64,000 nucleotides of DNA, taken from assembly GCF_000938305.1 (NCBI RefSeq), contig NZ_JYMT01000025.1:62001-126000 (forward strand), written 5' to 3'. This document shows positions 59,718 to 64,000 of this stretch, in pieces; positions within the stretch are counted from its first letter, which is position 1, and the number at the start of each line of letters is the position of its first letter. The translations under genes were made by a program, and so were the position numbers. Source of the stretch: Bradyrhizobium sp. LTSP885. GTDB lineage: Bacteria > Pseudomonadota > Alphaproteobacteria > Rhizobiales > Xanthobacteraceae. A model generated the notes under the pieces. The model searched no databases and was not told the origin of the DNA. It was given only the letters and a program-made list of their open reading frames with translations.

Positions 59718-59739
59718 GCGTTATACATCTGTATAACGC
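59718..59739. promoter_or_regulatory. Perfect operator palindrome of the Doc toxin-antitoxin operon
   Basis: GCGTTATACA and TGTATAACGC flank two bases and are exact inverted copies. It lies 32 bases before the antitoxin start, where the promoter should be, and toxin-antitoxin complexes normally bind such palindromes to repress their own operon. Confidence 0.75.
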
Positions 59740-59789
59740 ACCACCCACACCCGTTCAACAGATGTTTTACACCCTGTCTGCGCCCGATC

Positions 59790-61676
59790 TCAGCCCATCG
59801 CCTCCAGCTCGTCGATCATTCCGGCAATCACGGAGAGCCCGCCGTCCCAGAATTTCGGGTCCTTGGCGTCGAGCCCGAACGGCCTGAGCAATTCTGAATA
59901 ATGCTTGGTGCCGCCGGCAGCGAGCATGTCGAGATAACGCTCGGCGAAGCCCTCGGAAGCGTGCTCGTAGACCGCGTAGAGCGAGTTCACCAGGCAATCG
60001 CCGAACGCATAGGCATAGACGTAGAACGGCGAATGGATGAAGTGCGGGATGTACATCCAGAATGTCTCGTAGCCCGGCTTGATCTCGATCGCCGGACCAA
60101 GGCTCTCGCCCTGCACGCTGAGCCAGAGCTGGCCGATGCGCTCGGCGGTGAGCTCGCCGTTCTTGCGCTCGGTATGAACCGCGCGCTCGAAGGAATAGAA
60201 CGCGACCTGCCGCACCACGGTGTTGATCATGTCCTCGACCTTGCCGGCGAGCAGCGCCTGGCGCTGCTTGGCGCTCTTCGTCTGCGACAACAGCCGCTTG
60301 AAGGTCAGCATCTCGCCGAACACGCTTGCAGTTTCCGCAAGCGTCAGCGGCGTCGGCGCCATCAGCGCGCCGTTCTTCGCCGCCAGCACCTGATGCACGC
60401 CGTGGCCGAGCTCATGCGCGAGCGTCATCACATCGCGCGGCTTGCCCTGATAGTTCATCAGCACATAGGGATGCGCCGACGGCGTGGTCGGATGTGAGAA
60501 CGCGCCAGGCGCCTTGCCGGGGCGGACCGGCGCATCGATCCAGCGATCGGCGAAGAAGCGCTCGGCGATCTCGGCCATCCTGGGCGAGAAGCCGCGATAG
60601 GCCGAAAGCACCATGTTGCGCGCCTCGGGCCAGGCGATGCTGCCCGTTGCCGCGAACGGCAGCGGCGCGTTGCGGTCCCAGTGCGGCAGCTTCTTCTTTT
60701 TGAACCAGCCCGCCTTCAACCCATAATAGCGGTGCGAGAGCTTGGGATAGGCCGCGCGCACCGAGGCGACCAGCGCATCGACCACCTCGCGTTCGACCCG
60801 GTTGTTGAGATGGCGGGAATCAGCGACGTCCTCGAAGCCGCGCCAGCGATCGGAGATTTCCTTGTCCTTGGCGAGGGTATTGGTCACAAGCGCAAAGGTG
60901 CGCTCATTGTCCTTGAAGGTCTTCGCCAGCGCCTGCGCCGCGGCCTTGCGCCGGTCGCCGGCCTTATCCTGCAGCAGGTTCAGCGTCGGCTCGATCGCGA
61001 GCTCCTTGCCCGCGACCTTGAAGCGCAGGCTGGAGATGGTCTGGTCGAACAGCCGGTTCCAGGCGGCATAGCCGCTCTGGGCTTTCTCATGAAACAGCTG
61101 CTCGACGCGATCCTCGAGCTGATACGGCTTGTCCTTGCGCAGGTCCTCGATCCACGGCCGGTAATGGCCAAGCGCGGGCTCGGCCATCGCGCGTTCGATC
61201 ACATCATCGTCAACACGGTTGAGCTCGAGCGCGAAGAACAGCAGATGCACCGATGCAGCCGTCAGCCGCTCGGACACGTCGCCGTAGAATTTCGAGATCG
61301 CGGGATCGACGCTGTCGCCGGCATGCGCGAGGCCGGCATAAGAGCCGAGACGGCCTGCCAGATCGTCGATCGCTTCATAGCGCCTGATCGCCGCGGCAAG
61401 CCATTTGCCGCCGCCTTCGCTAGCGGTATTTTCCGCGAGCTTGCCCTTGTAGTCGGTCTCAAACGCGACGCAATCTGCATCCATCTTTTGCAAGTCACGT
61501 GCGACTTCTGGCGCGTCGATACCGGAGTAAAGATCTGCCAGATTCCATTCGGGCAGCTTGCCGGGCTTGCTGGCCGCCTTCTTCGCCACGGGCTTGGCCG
61601 CGGCCGGTTTGCGTTGAGCGGCCGTCTTGCGGAGAGCGGTCTCTTTGCGGAGAGCAGATTTGGAGCGCGAGGTCAT
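59790..61676 (-). CDS. pepF: M3-family oligoendopeptidase F
   Basis: 628 residues. The zinc motif HELGHGVH starts at H421 (H421, E422, H425), with the third ligand expected in TLAETASVFGEM. An N-terminal 40-residue extension rich in Lys, Ala and Arg with repeated RK.TA/RKPAA units precedes EWNLADLYSG, the usual PepF start. The enzyme cuts short peptides in the cytoplasm. Length without the extension fits the family. Single gene. Confidence 0.93.
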   Translation of the reverse strand: MTSRSKSALRKETALRKTAAQRKPAAAKPVAKKAASKPGKLPEWNLADLYSGIDAPEVARDLQKMDADCVAFETDYKGKLAENTASEGGGKWLAAAIRRYEAIDDLAGRLGSYAGLAHAGDSVDPAISKFYGDVSERLTAASVHLLFFALELNRVDDDVIERAMAEPALGHYRPWIEDLRKDKPYQLEDRVEQLFHEKAQSGYAAWNRLFDQTISSLRFKVAGKELAIEPTLNLLQDKAGDRRKAAAQALAKTFKDNERTFALVTNTLAKDKEISDRWRGFEDVADSRHLNNRVEREVVDALVASVRAAYPKLSHRYYGLKAGWFKKKKLPHWDRNAPLPFAATGSIAWPEARNMVLSAYRGFSPRMAEIAERFFADRWIDAPVRPGKAPGAFSHPTTPSAHPYVLMNYQGKPRDVMTLAHELGHGVHQVLAAKNGALMAPTPLTLAETASVFGEMLTFKRLLSQTKSAKQRQALLAGKVEDMINTVVRQVAFYSFERAVHTERKNGELTAERIGQLWLSVQGESLGPAIEIKPGYETFWMYIPHFIHSPFYVYAYAFGDCLVNSLYAVYEHASEGFAERYLDMLAAGGTKHYSELLRPFGLDAKDPKFWDGGLSVIAGMIDELEAMG

Positions 61677-61819
61677 CTTGTTCGAAACCCTACTTCAGTC
61701 GGAAAGACGGCGGCGGAAGGTGGAATGAGCGCAGGATGGCAACATTTAAGAGGGCGTTAATCGGCATCGGCGACAGTGCCCCGATTCGAGACAGATAATC
61801 GTAATGTGCGGGGAAGACC

Positions 61820-63313
<1,494 letters not shown>

Positions 63314-63648
63314 GCTTTGTGATCACGGTGTGATGTGCCTCGCGGCTACGCCGCGGGAACCTTTGAACCGTGGCTTGGCGGTGACAGACAAACGCCGTGC
63401 AGCGTGGCAAAAATACACAACTCGAATGAGAGTTGGTATTTCGAGGTCAGTTTGTCGTGAGTTGCCCCGCATGGCGCTGGCTGCATGAGAGGGGCACATG
63501 TATCGTCTGCGTCGGTTGCGTGCAGGCGTACCGATCGATCGAAAAGGCCGGCGCTTTTCGCGCAAGCTTACGAAACCAAACGCAAGCTTACGAAACCAAC
63601 ATGACTTGAACTGTTCCAAGGCCGGGGCAGTTCCGCCCAGGGGGTGTG
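63314..63648. other. Spacer with a tandem duplication
   Basis: 335 bases upstream of the last gene. It contains the 20-base tandem repeat listed separately. Apart from this I see no gene; the ATG-less short frames are not convincing. Confidence 0.45.
63561..63600. repeat. Tandem 20-base duplication
   Basis: CGCAAGCTTACGAAACCAAA is followed at once by the same sequence with a final C. It lies 49 bases before the start of the next gene, in promoter or leader position. Confidence 0.9.
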
Positions 63649-64000
63649 ATGATGCGTGACTGTTCGAACAGCCGTCGGGGATTTGACCGCGTATTGATAG
63701 CCGTCGCGGCAACCTTCCTCACGGTGTCCGCGACATCCGCCCTGGCGCAGGACGCACCCCGCGCCAGTGCCGCGGAACTCGCGATCGACGCAGCAATCCC
63801 CCGCCCCGAACCCGCCAACGTCCCACCGCCGACCGCCGGCGACTTCAAGGTGGAAACGACCGCCGCGCTGCCCGACGCAGTGAAGGCAACTGATGCAAAG
63901 CCCGCCGATGTGAAGGCCGCCGACACGAAGCCCTCCGACGTCAAAACGACCGAGCCGAGCACGGCAAAGGCGGCCGAGCCCAAGCCTGGTGAGCCCAAGC
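63649..64000 (+). CDS. Exported Pro/Ala/Lys-rich protein (3' end beyond the window)
   Basis: Open for 117 codons to the window edge. GGGGG lies just before the first of two adjacent ATGs. A signal peptide ends near 35 (TSALAQ/D). The mature part is low-complexity: AELAIDAAIPRPEPANVPPPTAGDFK then repeats of the type KATDAKPADVKAADTKPSDVK (cited in part). I recall similar N-termini on Bradyrhizobium L,D-transpeptidases of the YcbB type, but nothing catalytic is inside the window, so the function is open. Confidence 0.75.
   Translation, partial: MMRDCSNSRRGFDRVLIAVAATFLTVSATSALAQDAPRASAAELAIDAAIPRPEPANVPPPTAGDFKVETTAALPDAVKATDAKPADVKAADTKPSDVKTTEPSTAKAAEPKPGEPK

Noticed and set aside
60681..61760. 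359-codon plus-strand frame opposite pepF
   Set aside because: Antisense of a zinc peptidase with complete HELGH motif.

Overview
The window looks like a chromosomal segment of a Bradyrhizobium-type alphaproteobacterium (Nitrobacteraceae). The evidence is high GC with strong C/G preference at third codon positions, a tRNA-His with alphaproteobacterial acceptor features, two phasins, an aa3-type cytochrome oxidase subunit IV, a split three-gene pntAA-pntAB-pntB transhydrogenase, a PdhS/PleC/DivJ-like kinase with a possible CtrA site upstream, and several families of dispersed palindromic repeats typical of these genomes. No rRNA, CRISPR array, integrase, transposase or prophage was seen.

Layout. 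1-1.6 kb: an accessory patch with an HNH nuclease (cut by the window edge), a close homologue of the methyl-directed restriction enzyme DpnI, and a small zinc-ribbon protein. 2-3 kb: repeat-filled spacer. 3-12.7 kb: mostly small envelope, secreted or membrane proteins, two NTF2/SnoaL-like genes, a MetX-like hydrolase, two MaoC hydratases, a solo ParA-type ATPase and four very short membrane proteins, some below usual gene-calling size. 12.8-15.3 kb: a visibly AT-richer three-gene operon (uracil-DNA-glycosylase-like, RNase H-like, membrane-anchored protein) beside tRNA-His; this is the best candidate for an undescribed system. 15.5-20.7 kb: two phasins and a 1223-residue sensor kinase whose ATP-binding motifs look degraded. 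21-29 kb: VWA protein, ArsR regulator with dehydratase, GNAT acetyltransferase with a two-subunit 3-oxoacid CoA-transferase, AsmA protein. 29-37 kb: a sugar-type ABC transporter without an ATPase gene, and a polyamine-type ABC transporter (potGHI) without a binding-protein gene. 37-46 kb: TPR protein, glpD, an ABC-F ATPase, a PAS-GGDEF-EAL protein and an L-2-hydroxyglutarate-oxidase-like flavoprotein. 46-53 kb: two YdcH proteins, small orphans, a diguanylate cyclase, purEK, aqpZ, rpsU, TPR lipoprotein. 53-64 kb: cupin and ChaA antiporter, hydrolase, pntAA-AB-B, cytochrome oxidase subunit IV, Doc toxin with AbrB-like antitoxin, PepF peptidase, NtrC-type regulator, and the start of a secreted Pro/Ala/Lys-rich protein cut by the right edge.

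How it fits together. Most of the window is core metabolism and transport: purine synthesis, NADPH balance, ketone-body or polyhydroxybutyrate turnover (phasins, CoA-transferase, MaoC hydratases), glycerol-3-phosphate, polyamine and sugar uptake, and c-di-GMP signalling. Two accessory patches (1-1.6 kb and 12.8-15.2 kb) and one toxin-antitoxin pair carry the genome-defence flavour. Start sites were chosen from Shine-Dalgarno spacing and family lengths; several differ from the longest open frame.
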